From Synechococcus sp. ATX 2A4 (lineage in GTDB: Bacteria; Cyanobacteriota; Cyanobacteriia; PCC-6307; Cyanobiaceae), in the NCBI RefSeq assembly GCF_024346375.1, contig NZ_JAGQCV010000006.1:124001-188000 (forward strand): DNA of 64,000 bases, written 5' to 3'. How positions within the stretch are numbered: the stretch's first letter is position 1; each line of letters begins with the position of its first letter. Shown here piece after piece: positions 13,195 through 21,099 of this stretch. Both the position numbers and the translations under genes were made by a program. The notes below the pieces were generated by a model. The model did no database searches. It was given only the letters and a program-made list of their open reading frames with translations, and had not been told where the DNA came from.

Positions 13195-15639
13195 ATGGCA
13201 ACTCAATCCAGTCGCGAAGCGGCACTTGCACGTCGATTGGCACTTTCCACCGCCGGAAAGTCGGCTGAGAAGCGTTATTCCTCCAGTCCCAACCGGGTGC
13301 GCGGCGCTGCAGAAGCCCGCCCGGCGCGCACCGTGGAAGCTGCCCCGCCCAAGCCCGCAGCTGTCGTGTCAACTCCCGAGCGCCGCTCGCCCCGCTTTGA
13401 ACAGCTCGGCGCCGCTCCCAGTGCCTCCAGCCACCGCTCCATTCCCTCGCGCATTGCCAACCCCAGCCGGGATCTGGTGCTGGCTCGCCGTGAAGCCCTC
13501 AGCAAGAAGGGCAAGCGCGCCGACACCAGCCGCGATCGCACCCGCACGGAAGCTCCTTCCACCTCTGCCGCCTCCGCCAAGCCGGCCGATTGCAAGTGCA
13601 AGGGCAACACCGAAGCCGCGCCTGCGGCAGAACGTCCCGCCGCCTCGGCGTCCTGGTCGCTCGGCAACGGCCGCGCCGCCAGCCTGGGCTCCATCACCTC
13701 CCCCAGCCGCAGTGATGAGCGCCGCCTTTCCGGCAACCGCCGGGTTGCCCAGCACAATCCCAGCCGCGCCCGGGGTCTGGCCCGCCGCGAAGCGCTCTCC
13801 AAGCACGGCAAATCCGCCGCCACCAACGGCTCCAACGGCACCGCCGCCCTCGTGCGGCAAGGCAACCCTGAAATGAGCAGCCGCGAACTCGCCCAGCGCC
13901 TCCGCGACCTCAAGAGCAAGAACGGCGCCGGTGCCGTGGGCCCCTGCGGTGGCACCACCCGCCCCTGCGGCCCCCGCCGTGGCACCAACCGGCCCGAGGG
14001 TGCTCAGGACGCCACCTGGAAAGTGGGCGCCAGTGAAACCACCCGCGGACAGGTGGTCACCGGCACCCAGGCCAACCGTTCCGAGAAGACCACCGGCAAC
14101 GAGGCCAGCACCTGCCGGCCGATTACCGGCACCGAATACATGGGCGCTGACATCTTCCGGATGTTCTGCCAGAACGAGCCCACCCCCCTGCAGCCCGCCA
14201 AGGTGCGCGTCACCGCCACCTCCCACGGCAACCGCGTCACCGGCAATGAAGTCGGTCGCTCCGAGAAGGTCACCGGCGATGAGCCCGGCACCTGCAAATC
14301 GGTCACCGGCACTGAATACATTTCCGCCAACCAGTCGGCGGCCTATTGCGGCAGCACCGCTTCCCCCAGCCCCCGCAAGGTGGGCCTCAGCCAGACCCTC
14401 GGCGGTCGCCCGGTTTCCGGGGTGATGGTGGGCCGTTCTGAGAAGGTCACCGGCGATGAGCACGGCGCCTCGGTGCGCACCACCGGCACCCAGTACGTGG
14501 GCAGCGATTCGATCGCCAGCCCCGGCCAGGCGCCGGCCAAGGTGGGCCAGGTGCACACCCTCAGGGGCACCGGCATCACCGGCACCCTCGTGGGCCGCTC
14601 TGAGAAGGTCACCGGCAATGAGCCCGGCACCTGCCGCCGCGTCACCGGTGATGAGTACATCGGCAGCCAGCAGTTCGAGGGCTTCTGTGGAGAGAGGCCC
14701 GAACCGGAAGCCGCCAAGGTGGGCTTCAGCCTCACCGGCAAGCAACAGATCGTCTCCGGCACCAGCACTGGCCGTTCCTCCAAGGTCACCGGCGATGAGC
14801 CCGGCACCTGCAAGGCCGTGACCGGCACGCCCTATGCCGGCCTCGAGCAGGCCTCCGGCTGGTGTGCCCCTGATGCGGTTCGCACGATCCGTCAGCGGGT
14901 TCCTGTTGGCATGGGCACTCCTGGCGCGCGCCTCAGCGGCCTTCAACCCGGCATCGGTGGCATCATGACCGGCGCCTCCAAGGGCGCCTGTGAGCCCGTC
15001 ACCGGCACCCCTTACGTGGGCGCCGACCAGTTCAACGCAGCCTGCAGCGCCGCCGCAGGCCACGAGGCTGATTTCCCCCAGCCGCTCGACACCCAGCCCT
15101 GGCAGCAATTCAGCGTCCAGTCGCCAGCTCGCGCTGCCCACCAGCAACGGGAGCGAAGCCAAGCTGTGACGGGAACCCGCTACGAAACCAGCGCCAGGAT
15201 CACCGGCCCTTTTGACCTGGCCGGTGACAAAGTCACCGGCACTGAACAGTTCCGCTTCGATCGGCCCACCAGCCCCAGCATCCCTGCCACCATCCCGATG
15301 GCCCGGCGCATGGCGCCCGGCCCCGCAGCCGTCTCAGCACCCCCAGCCGCTGAACCGGTTGTCGATGATCGTCCGCTCTCCCGGGTGACCGGTGAAGGCA
15401 TCTCCGCCGGCCTGCATATCACCGGCGACGACTGGGACCGGGGCAAGCGGGTCACCGGCACGGAAGGCGTTTCGGCCCGCCGCCGCAATCCCACCCGCAC
15501 CGGCCCGATGTCGGCGATGGCTCCCGTCCAGCCAAAGCGCAACGATGAGATTGCCCAGCCGGTGAGCCGCGTGACCGGCTCCAGTGGCGGTTCGGACATG
15601 GGCTCTTTGATCACCGTCTCCGGTGGTGCCCGCGGTTGA
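13195..15639 (+). CDS. csoS2: Carboxysome assembly scaffold CsoS2
   Basis: Intrinsically disordered scaffold, 814 residues from ATG 13195, linking Rubisco to the shell. Four N-terminal repeats with the ARREALSKxGK pattern (near residues 4, 90, 188 and 227) are the Rubisco-binding elements. Six middle repeats (about residues 275-620) each contain K-V-G, VTG/ITG triplets, GRSEKVTG and most end in a cysteine. The C-terminal region (from about 655) ends with SRVTGSSGGSDMGSLITVSGG, the shell-anchoring peptide type. The third middle repeat has serines where others have cysteines. The upstream extension to 13159 is not family-like. No obvious heptameric slippery site for the short/long frameshift known from Halothiobacillus was noticed. 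Confidence 0.95.
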   Translation: MATQSSREAALARRLALSTAGKSAEKRYSSSPNRVRGAAEARPARTVEAAPPKPAAVVSTPERRSPRFEQLGAAPSASSHRSIPSRIANPSRDLVLARREALSKKGKRADTSRDRTRTEAPSTSAASAKPADCKCKGNTEAAPAAERPAASASWSLGNGRAASLGSITSPSRSDERRLSGNRRVAQHNPSRARGLARREALSKHGKSAATNGSNGTAALVRQGNPEMSSRELAQRLRDLKSKNGAGAVGPCGGTTRPCGPRRGTNRPEGAQDATWKVGASETTRGQVVTGTQANRSEKTTGNEASTCRPITGTEYMGADIFRMFCQNEPTPLQPAKVRVTATSHGNRVTGNEVGRSEKVTGDEPGTCKSVTGTEYISANQSAAYCGSTASPSPRKVGLSQTLGGRPVSGVMVGRSEKVTGDEHGASVRTTGTQYVGSDSIASPGQAPAKVGQVHTLRGTGITGTLVGRSEKVTGNEPGTCRRVTGDEYIGSQQFEGFCGERPEPEAAKVGFSLTGKQQIVSGTSTGRSSKVTGDEPGTCKAVTGTPYAGLEQASGWCAPDAVRTIRQRVPVGMGTPGARLSGLQPGIGGIMTGASKGACEPVTGTPYVGADQFNAACSAAAGHEADFPQPLDTQPWQQFSVQSPARAAHQQRERSQAVTGTRYETSARITGPFDLAGDKVTGTEQFRFDRPTSPSIPATIPMARRMAPGPAAVSAPPAAEPVVDDRPLSRVTGEGISAGLHITGDDWDRGKRVTGTEGVSARRRNPTRTGPMSAMAPVQPKRNDEIAQPVSRVTGSSGGSDMGSLITVSGGARG
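14019..15055 (+). repeat. Tandem middle repeats inside csoS2
   Basis: Six coding repeats of about 160-190 bases starting near 14019, 14199, 14375, 14536, 14715 and 14890. Several share long near-identical DNA (the block coding GRSEKVTGDEPGTC occurs at about 14253, 14433, 14598 and 14770). They are protein-coding repeats, not CRISPR: there are no unique spacers and the frame is open throughout. Repeat number could change by slippage or recombination. Confidence 0.85.
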
Positions 15640-17341
15640 TGCTTCGTTTCCTCCCTTCGCTCGGCTGCTGACGTTGGCTTCTTCGCGCCGCTATCCCTCC
15701 GTCGAGAGGCCTCTGGCTCCCACGGCACCGAGGCGCCGTCAGGACCAGACAGATGTTCAGGGGCTCACCCAAGAGCCGTTTCAGACCCTGGCTCCAGAGT
15801 CAGTTCAGGCGCCCGTTCCCGAATCCCTGCTTCGGTCCGCCGATCCCCTCTCGCTGGCCCGCGCCAGGGCGGGAGCGCGCGGCACACCTCGTCCGGTGCG
15901 GCCCATGCGCGGCCGCCGGCCCCTGCCTGCAGGAACACTGCACCCGCTCACCGATGCAGCGGCCAACGAACGCCTGCATGCCTACGACGCGCAGGTGAAG
16001 GGATCCTTTGACCGCATCGTTCCCGTGCTCAAGCGGCTTTCGGCGCTTCAACACGAATCTGACTTCATCGCCCAGGCCCAGGAGCATGCCCGCGCTGAGC
16101 TGGGTTTCGAGCTGCCGCTGCCCATTCTGGAAACGGCCTGGGTGCAGCAGCTCGATATGCGCACCTTGTTTGCCTGGTGCGTGTTCGAAACCTATGAACA
16201 GGTGAGCGGTGCCTTCTTCCGCGAGGATCCACTCGAAGGCCAGGACGGTACGGCGGCGGCCGAGGCCTTCAATTCTTTTTTGCTCGCGTGCGGATTCCAT
16301 CTGCTTGATGTGACCCCCTGCGCCGATGGGCGTCTGGCCCATGCGATCACCTACGCGCTCCGCCTGCCATTCAGCTCCGTGCGCCGCCGGCCCCACGCTG
16401 GCGCCCTGCTCGATGTGGAGAACACGGTCGACCGCTGGGTGAAGACCGAGCACCTGCGCTATCGGGAGGGCCGGCCGAATCCGGCCCATGAGCCCACCCG
16501 TTACCTCAAGGTGGCGCTGTATCACTTCAGTTCCCGTGACCCGCTGCACGAAGGATGCGCCGCCCACGGCTCCAACGACGTGCTGGCCGCCGCCGCCGCC
16601 TTCGCCCGCCTCCAGGATTTCCAGCAGGCGGTCGAAAACAGCTTCTGTTGTGGCGCTTCGGTGGATCTGCTGTTGATCGGCATGGACACCGACACCGACG
16701 CCATTCGGGTGCATGTTCCCGCCCGCGATGGGACAACGGATCTGGAAAGCTGGCTGGATGCCCGCCAGGCCTACGACGACACCCAGGCCCTGGGCCCCGA
16801 TGCCGCCCGCCAGAAGCTGCTGGCCCTGGTGCGCCAGGCGGCCCCCGGTGAACCCGACGACGGCATGGTGGCCCTCGTGGCCCGCCTGCTGGAGCACAAC
16901 CTTTCCCAGATCGATTATGTGCGTGGCTACCACGACGGCGCCTATGCCGATGCAGGCCATGCCGAGCGTTTCATCGGCGTGGGCATCGGCTTCAAAGAGA
17001 TTCACCTACGCAATCTCACTTACTTCGCCCACATGGACACGCTGGAAGAGGGCTCCGCAGACGTGGATGTGGGCGTGAAGATCTTCAAGGGATTGAATGT
17101 GTCACGCGGGCTGCCGGTGCCATTGGTGGTGCGCTTCGATTACCACGGCAGTGTGCCCGGGGCGCGGGACCGGGCCATTCAGCACTGCCGCCGCACGGAT
17201 GCGGCCATTCGCAACCGGTACAGTCAACTTGGGTCGGAGGGTCTGCTACACACATTGCTGACTGTGCGCGACCGTGATCAGCACGCTCCAGCTGAGGCAG
17301 TAGGGTCCTCTATCAGCTTCGGCACAGAAGGAGGGCACTGA
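15623..17341 (+). CDS. csoSCA: Carboxysome shell carbonic anhydrase CsoSCA (CsoS3)
   Basis: Converts bicarbonate to CO2 inside the alpha-carboxysome. Zinc and active-site residues are visible: Cys233-Asp235-Arg237 in CADGR, and His301 with Cys312 eleven residues later (YHF...EGC), the spacing of the Halothiobacillus enzyme. About 570 residues if it starts at GTG 15623, which overlaps csoS2 by 17 bases. The conserved N-terminal RPLAPTAPRR lies near residues 29-38, so an internal TTG start is also possible; the ATG at 15639 is out of frame. The disordered N-terminus probably binds Rubisco or CsoS2, by analogy. Confidence 0.93.
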   Translation: MVPAVDASFPPFARLLTLASSRRYPSVERPLAPTAPRRRQDQTDVQGLTQEPFQTLAPESVQAPVPESLLRSADPLSLARARAGARGTPRPVRPMRGRRPLPAGTLHPLTDAAANERLHAYDAQVKGSFDRIVPVLKRLSALQHESDFIAQAQEHARAELGFELPLPILETAWVQQLDMRTLFAWCVFETYEQVSGAFFREDPLEGQDGTAAAEAFNSFLLACGFHLLDVTPCADGRLAHAITYALRLPFSSVRRRPHAGALLDVENTVDRWVKTEHLRYREGRPNPAHEPTRYLKVALYHFSSRDPLHEGCAAHGSNDVLAAAAAFARLQDFQQAVENSFCCGASVDLLLIGMDTDTDAIRVHVPARDGTTDLESWLDARQAYDDTQALGPDAARQKLLALVRQAAPGEPDDGMVALVARLLEHNLSQIDYVRGYHDGAYADAGHAERFIGVGIGFKEIHLRNLTYFAHMDTLEEGSADVDVGVKIFKGLNVSRGLPVPLVVRFDYHGSVPGARDRAIQHCRRTDAAIRNRYSQLGSEGLLHTLLTVRDRDQHAPAEAVGSSISFGTEGGH

Positions 17342-17342
17342 G

Positions 17343-17615
17343 ATGTTGATCTGCAGAGTGCTCAAGCCCCTGGTGGCGACCAATCGCATTCCCGAGTTCA
17401 AACACAAGCACCTTCAGGTGGTGCTCGATGGCAGCTCCCAGAAAGTGGCGGTCGACGCCGTCGGTTGCATTCCCGGCGATTGGGTGATCTGTGTGGGCAG
17501 CTCGGCGGCCCGGGAAGCGGCTGGTAGCAAGTCGTATCCCAGCGATCTCACGATCGTGGGCATCATCGATCACTGGGATCCTGAAGCTGGATCGGCCGAA
17601 CGGAGAGCGTCCTGA
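17343..17615 (+). CDS. csoS4A: Carboxysome vertex pentamer protein CsoS4A
   Basis: BMC-P (CcmL/EutN family) protein of 90 residues that closes the shell vertices. It begins MLICRVLKPLVATNRIPEF and contains KVAVDAVGCIPGDWVICVGSSAAREAAG, the family core, ending in the IIDHWD stretch. It starts one base after csoSCA and overlaps csoS4B by one base. Confidence 0.95.
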   Translation: MLICRVLKPLVATNRIPEFKHKHLQVVLDGSSQKVAVDAVGCIPGDWVICVGSSAAREAAGSKSYPSDLTIVGIIDHWDPEAGSAERRAS

Positions 17616-17866
17616 TGGAGATCATGCAGGTCACCGGATCGCTTGTCTGCACCCAGCGGATCGAGGGCCTGCGCCACTGCAATCTGCGGGTGCTGCGCAA
17701 CACCAAGGGCAAACTCAGCGTGGCGGTCGATCCGATCGGTGCCATGCCCGGGAACTGGGTGTTCACCGCCAGCGGCTCCGCGGCCCGTTTCGCCACCGGC
17801 AATCCCGACATCCAGACCGACCTGACCATCGGCGGGATCATCGACCTGTGGGATCCGGACGGTTGA
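17615..17866 (+). CDS. csoS4B: Carboxysome vertex pentamer protein CsoS4B
   Basis: Second BMC-P pentamer protein, 83 residues, with MEIMQVTGSLVCTQRIEGL and the conserved VDPIGAMPGNWVFTASGSAAR, ending IIDLWDPDG. Its start overlaps the csoS4A stop (TGATG). Having two pentamer paralogues is normal for alpha-carboxysome operons. Confidence 0.95.
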   Translation: MEIMQVTGSLVCTQRIEGLRHCNLRVLRNTKGKLSVAVDPIGAMPGNWVFTASGSAARFATGNPDIQTDLTIGGIIDLWDPDG

Positions 17867-17909
17867 CCCTCCCCGCTTCACCTTCCTCACCGTCCGTTCC
17901 CGCCGCCCC

Positions 17910-18671
17910 ATGGCCACCCCCTCCTCCCGCCAACCTTCGTCTCGCCGCACACCGCCCGCCGCTGCCGTGACCCCTCCGGCCACGACCACGGCACCCGCGG
18001 AACCGGCCAAAGCGTTGCCTGCCGCCACCACTCCAGCTGCAACGGTGCCAGCGGCTTCAACGGCCGCTGCGGCACCCGCCACCACCTCGCCGGTGGCTGG
18101 GCCTACCGCCAACGCCGCCCCTGCTTCCAGCAGTGGCGGCGCGGCAGCAGAGGCGCCGATCACGGTGCCCGCGAAGGCGGTCGCCACCAGCAGCCCGGCC
18201 CGCTCGGCGCCGGTCCGCTCCTCCAGCAGCCGGCGGGCGTCCTCCACGCCTACCCCCCGGCGGGCAGCCACCTCCCGTGCTGCCACGCCCGCTGCCAGCC
18301 GCGGCACCTCCCGCGGCGGCAGCGGCACCCCCCCCACCCCATCCCCTTCTGAGAGCACAGCCATGGCCTCCACACCGACCGGCATCGCCCTCGGCATGAT
18401 TGAAACCCGCGGCCTGGTGCCGGCGATCGAAGCCGCTGACGCCATGACCAAAGCGGCCGAAGTCACCTTGATCTCCCGCGAATTCGTGGGCGGCGGCTAC
18501 GTGACCGTGATGGTGCGTGGCGAAACCGGCGCCGTGAACGCCGCCGTGCGCGCTGGTGCCGACGCCTGCGAGCGGGTGGGTGATGGCCTGGTGGCGGCCC
18601 ACATCATTGCCCGCCCCCACTCCGAACTGGAGCCCGTGCTGACCTTCAGCGGCGCCCTGCGCAGGAGCTGA
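17910..18671 (+). CDS. csoS1E: CsoS1 paralogue with a 150-residue disordered N-terminal extension (CsoS1E type)
   Basis: 253 residues. Residues 1-151 are almost only Ala, Pro, Ser, Thr and Arg, with no hydrophobic core; the arginines cluster late (RSAPVRSSSSRR, TPRRAATSRAA, SRGTSRGGS). Residues 152-253 are a complete BMC domain (GIALGMIETRGLVPAIEAAD) nearly identical to CsoS1. A second ATG at 18363, position-equivalent to the csoS1 start, could yield a plain 102-residue hexamer protein, so two products from one gene are conceivable. Long CsoS1-like proteins termed CsoS1E occur in some alpha-cyanobacteria; I assign the symbol from position and layout. It follows csoS4B by 43 bases and precedes a ferritin-like gene by two. 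Confidence 0.8.
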   Translation: MATPSSRQPSSRRTPPAAAVTPPATTTAPAEPAKALPAATTPAATVPAASTAAAAPATTSPVAGPTANAAPASSSGGAAAEAPITVPAKAVATSSPARSAPVRSSSSRRASSTPTPRRAATSRAATPAASRGTSRGGSGTPPTPSPSESTAMASTPTGIALGMIETRGLVPAIEAADAMTKAAEVTLISREFVGGGYVTVMVRGETGAVNAAVRAGADACERVGDGLVAAHIIARPHSELEPVLTFSGALRRS

Positions 18672-18673
18672 TC

Positions 18674-19147
18674 ATGCAGGCCGGTACCCATCCCCGGGTG
18701 CTCGGCTATCTCGGCCGGGCCCTCAGCCTGGAGCTCTCTGCGGTTCAGCAGTACATGACCCAGGCGTCACTGCTGAGCCTCTGGGGTCAGGCGGCGGCGG
18801 CAGAGCGCTTCAGGCTCGACACCGCCGAAGAGATGCAGCATGCCCAGCGCCTTGTGGAACACATGTTGCTGCTCGGTGTGGCCCCGGCTGCCTCGCAGCT
18901 CACACCTGTGAGCGTTGCCGCCGACCTAGTCGGTCTGCTGCGGCGCAATGCCGAGATGGAGCAGCGCCTGATCGATCACTACGGCGAAGCCAGCCGCTTC
19001 TGCGCTCTGATCGGCGACACCGCCAACGGCCATTTCTTCCACCGCCTCTGGACGGAGGAACGGCTCCATGGTGAGCAGTTGCAGGAGTGGCTGCAGCAAT
19101 TGCTCGGTGAGCAGGGTGCTTTCGTGAATCAACGCGCCACTTTTTGA
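18674..19147 (+). CDS. Ferritin-like / bacterioferritin-related diiron protein
   Basis: 157 residues, four-helix ferritin-like fold. Two ExxH-type metal motifs are visible: EEMQH near residue 54 and EERLH near residue 133, with a further glutamate in LELSAVQQY near residue 17. Proteins like this occur in several alpha-carboxysome operons and are called bacterioferritin-like, with no settled role. It starts two bases after the preceding shell gene, so it is part of the operon. It lacks an obvious haem-ligand methionine context, so I do not call it true Bfr. Confidence 0.75.
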   Translation: MQAGTHPRVLGYLGRALSLELSAVQQYMTQASLLSLWGQAAAAERFRLDTAEEMQHAQRLVEHMLLLGVAPAASQLTPVSVAADLVGLLRRNAEMEQRLIDHYGEASRFCALIGDTANGHFFHRLWTEERLHGEQLQEWLQQLLGEQGAFVNQRATF

Positions 19148-19223
19148 GTTCGGCCCCCAGGGGGGGGCATGGGGCAACAAGACTGCTGAACGGTCCACCC
19201 CCCAACCCACCCGTCGCGCCACC

Positions 19224-21074
19224 TTGCCTACGGACGCTGCCCCGCCCCTGATCGTCCAGCTGGCCTGGTTGATTCCTCTCTATGGCTTTGCCGGCGTGGT
19301 GCTGGCACTGCCGTGGGCCAGCGGTTGGATCCGCCGCGAGGGCCCCAGGCCGGCCGCCTACCTCAACATTTTTGTCACGCTGCTGGCCTTCCTGCATGGC
19401 AGCGCTGTGCTCTCCACTGTGCTGCGCGAGGGCCCCTACGCGATCACGGTGCCGTGGTTTCAGGCCGCCGACCTGACCCTCTCGTTCAGCTTTGATCTCT
19501 CCCTCACCAGCCTGGCCAGCCTTGAATTGGTGACCGGCCTGAGCCTGCTGGCCCAGTTCTTCGCGCTGGGTTACCTCGACAAGGAGTGGTCGCTGGCGCG
19601 GTTTTACGCCCTGATTGGATTTTTTGAGGGGGCAATGGCGGGGGTGGTGCTGAGCAGCTCCCTGTTTCTCACCTACTTCCTGCTGGAGATGCTCACCCTC
19701 TCCACCTACCTGCTCGTGGGCTTCTGGTACGCCCAGCCGCTGGTGGTGACGGCCGCACGCGATGCCTTCCTCACCAAAAGGGTGGGCGATGTGTTGCTGC
19801 TGATGGGGGTGGTGGCCCTGTCGGCCTGGGCGGGGGTGATGCGCTTCGACGACCTCTACAGCTGGGCGGCAGGCGCGCAGATCTCGCCGCTGGCCGGCAA
19901 TCTGCTCGGCCTGGCCCTGATCGCCGGGCCGCTGGGCAAGTGCGCCCAGTTCCCAATGCACCTCTGGCTCGATGAGGCGATGGAGGGGCCAAATCCGGCT
20001 TCGATCCTGCGCAATTCGGTGGTGGTCACCTGCGGCGCGCTGGTGTTGCTGCGGCTGATGCCGATCCTGCAGCTGTCGCCCCTGAGCCTGACGGCGTTGG
20101 TGGCGCTCGGCTCGCTCACCGCCATCGGCGGCTCGCTGGTGGCCATTGCCCAGGTGGACATCAAGCGCACCCTCTCCTATTCCACGAGCGCTTCGATGGG
20201 GTTGGTGTTCATCGCCATCGCCCTGCAGCAGCCGGGCATCGCCCTGCTGTTGCTGTTCGCCCACGCCGTCGGCAAGGCGCTGCTGTTCATGAGTGTCGGT
20301 TGTGTGATCGCCACCACCAACTGCCAGGACCTCAGCGAACTGGGCGGCCTGGGGCGCCGCATGCCCGCCACCACCTGCGCCTTCCTGGTGGGGGCGGCCG
20401 GCACCACCGGTTTGGTTCCCCTCGGCTGCTTCTGGGCGCTGGGCCTCGATGTGCAGGCGATGCTGCGCAGTGCCCCCTGGTTGGCCGCGATCGTGCTGCT
20501 CGCCAATGCGCTCACCGTGGTGAACCTCGTGCGGGTGTACCGCCTGGTGTTCCTCGGCTCGCCCCAGCCCAAGACCCGCCGCACCCCCGAGGTGAACTGG
20601 CAGATGGCCCTGCCGATGGTGAGCCTCACCGTGCTCGTGCTGGTCACGCCGCTGATCATGGTGGTGATCGACCCGGTGCCGGGCCTGGCTTCGTTCTCGC
20701 TGCCGGTGGCCCTCTCGCTGCTGCTCACCAGTGCCGTTGCGCTGGTGGCCGGTTGCCTGCTGCCGCTGCGCAAGGGCTGGTCGGTCACGATCCTGCGGCC
20801 GCTGCGCCTGTTGCAGGAGCTGCTCGCCTACGACTTCTACACCGATCGCATCTACCGGGTCACGATCGTGGCGCTGGTGGCGGGTCTCTCGCGGGCCGCT
20901 GCCCGCTTCGATCGCGATGTGGTCAACGCCCTGGTGAACCGGGTGGGCAGCCTGTCGCTGGCCAGTGCCGAGGGCCTCAAACTGACCGTGACCGGTCATA
21001 CCCAGACCTACGTGCTCACCGGGACCGTGGCGATTGTGCTGCTGCTCACCTCGCTCTCCTGGGTGGTGCGATGA
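19224..21074 (+). CDS. ndhF4: NDH-1 subunit 5-like protein of the CO2-uptake complex (NdhF4 type)
   Basis: Proton-pumping antiporter-like membrane subunit, 616 residues with a start at TTG 19224. It contains the conserved SLTSLASLELVTGLSLLAQF, FPMHLWLDEAMEGPNPASIL and DIKRTLSYSTSASMG motifs of the NuoL/NdhF family. It is followed by an NdhD-like gene and chpX, the arrangement of the NDH-1MS' (constitutive, low-affinity) CO2 hydration complex. That context, not sequence detail alone, decides NdhF4 over NdhF3. CO2 hydrated at the thylakoid supplies bicarbonate for the carboxysome encoded upstream. Confidence 0.85.
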   Translation: MPTDAAPPLIVQLAWLIPLYGFAGVVLALPWASGWIRREGPRPAAYLNIFVTLLAFLHGSAVLSTVLREGPYAITVPWFQAADLTLSFSFDLSLTSLASLELVTGLSLLAQFFALGYLDKEWSLARFYALIGFFEGAMAGVVLSSSLFLTYFLLEMLTLSTYLLVGFWYAQPLVVTAARDAFLTKRVGDVLLLMGVVALSAWAGVMRFDDLYSWAAGAQISPLAGNLLGLALIAGPLGKCAQFPMHLWLDEAMEGPNPASILRNSVVVTCGALVLLRLMPILQLSPLSLTALVALGSLTAIGGSLVAIAQVDIKRTLSYSTSASMGLVFIAIALQQPGIALLLLFAHAVGKALLFMSVGCVIATTNCQDLSELGGLGRRMPATTCAFLVGAAGTTGLVPLGCFWALGLDVQAMLRSAPWLAAIVLLANALTVVNLVRVYRLVFLGSPQPKTRRTPEVNWQMALPMVSLTVLVLVTPLIMVVIDPVPGLASFSLPVALSLLLTSAVALVAGCLLPLRKGWSVTILRPLRLLQELLAYDFYTDRIYRVTIVALVAGLSRAAARFDRDVVNALVNRVGSLSLASAEGLKLTVTGHTQTYVLTGTVAIVLLLTSLSWVVR

Positions 21075-21099
21075 CTCTCTCTCCCGAACAGGTGCCGTC

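Noticed and set aside
14019-15055. Regular repeats suggestive of a CRISPR array
   Set aside because: They are in-frame protein repeats of csoS2 of about 160-190 bases with no unique spacers, and no cas genes are near.
13195-15639. Programmed -1 frameshift for a short CsoS2 form
   Set aside because: Known in Halothiobacillus, but I saw no convincing slippery heptamer with a downstream structure here.
15639-15641. ATG overlapping the csoS2 stop as csoSCA start
   Set aside because: It is out of frame with the carbonic anhydrase.
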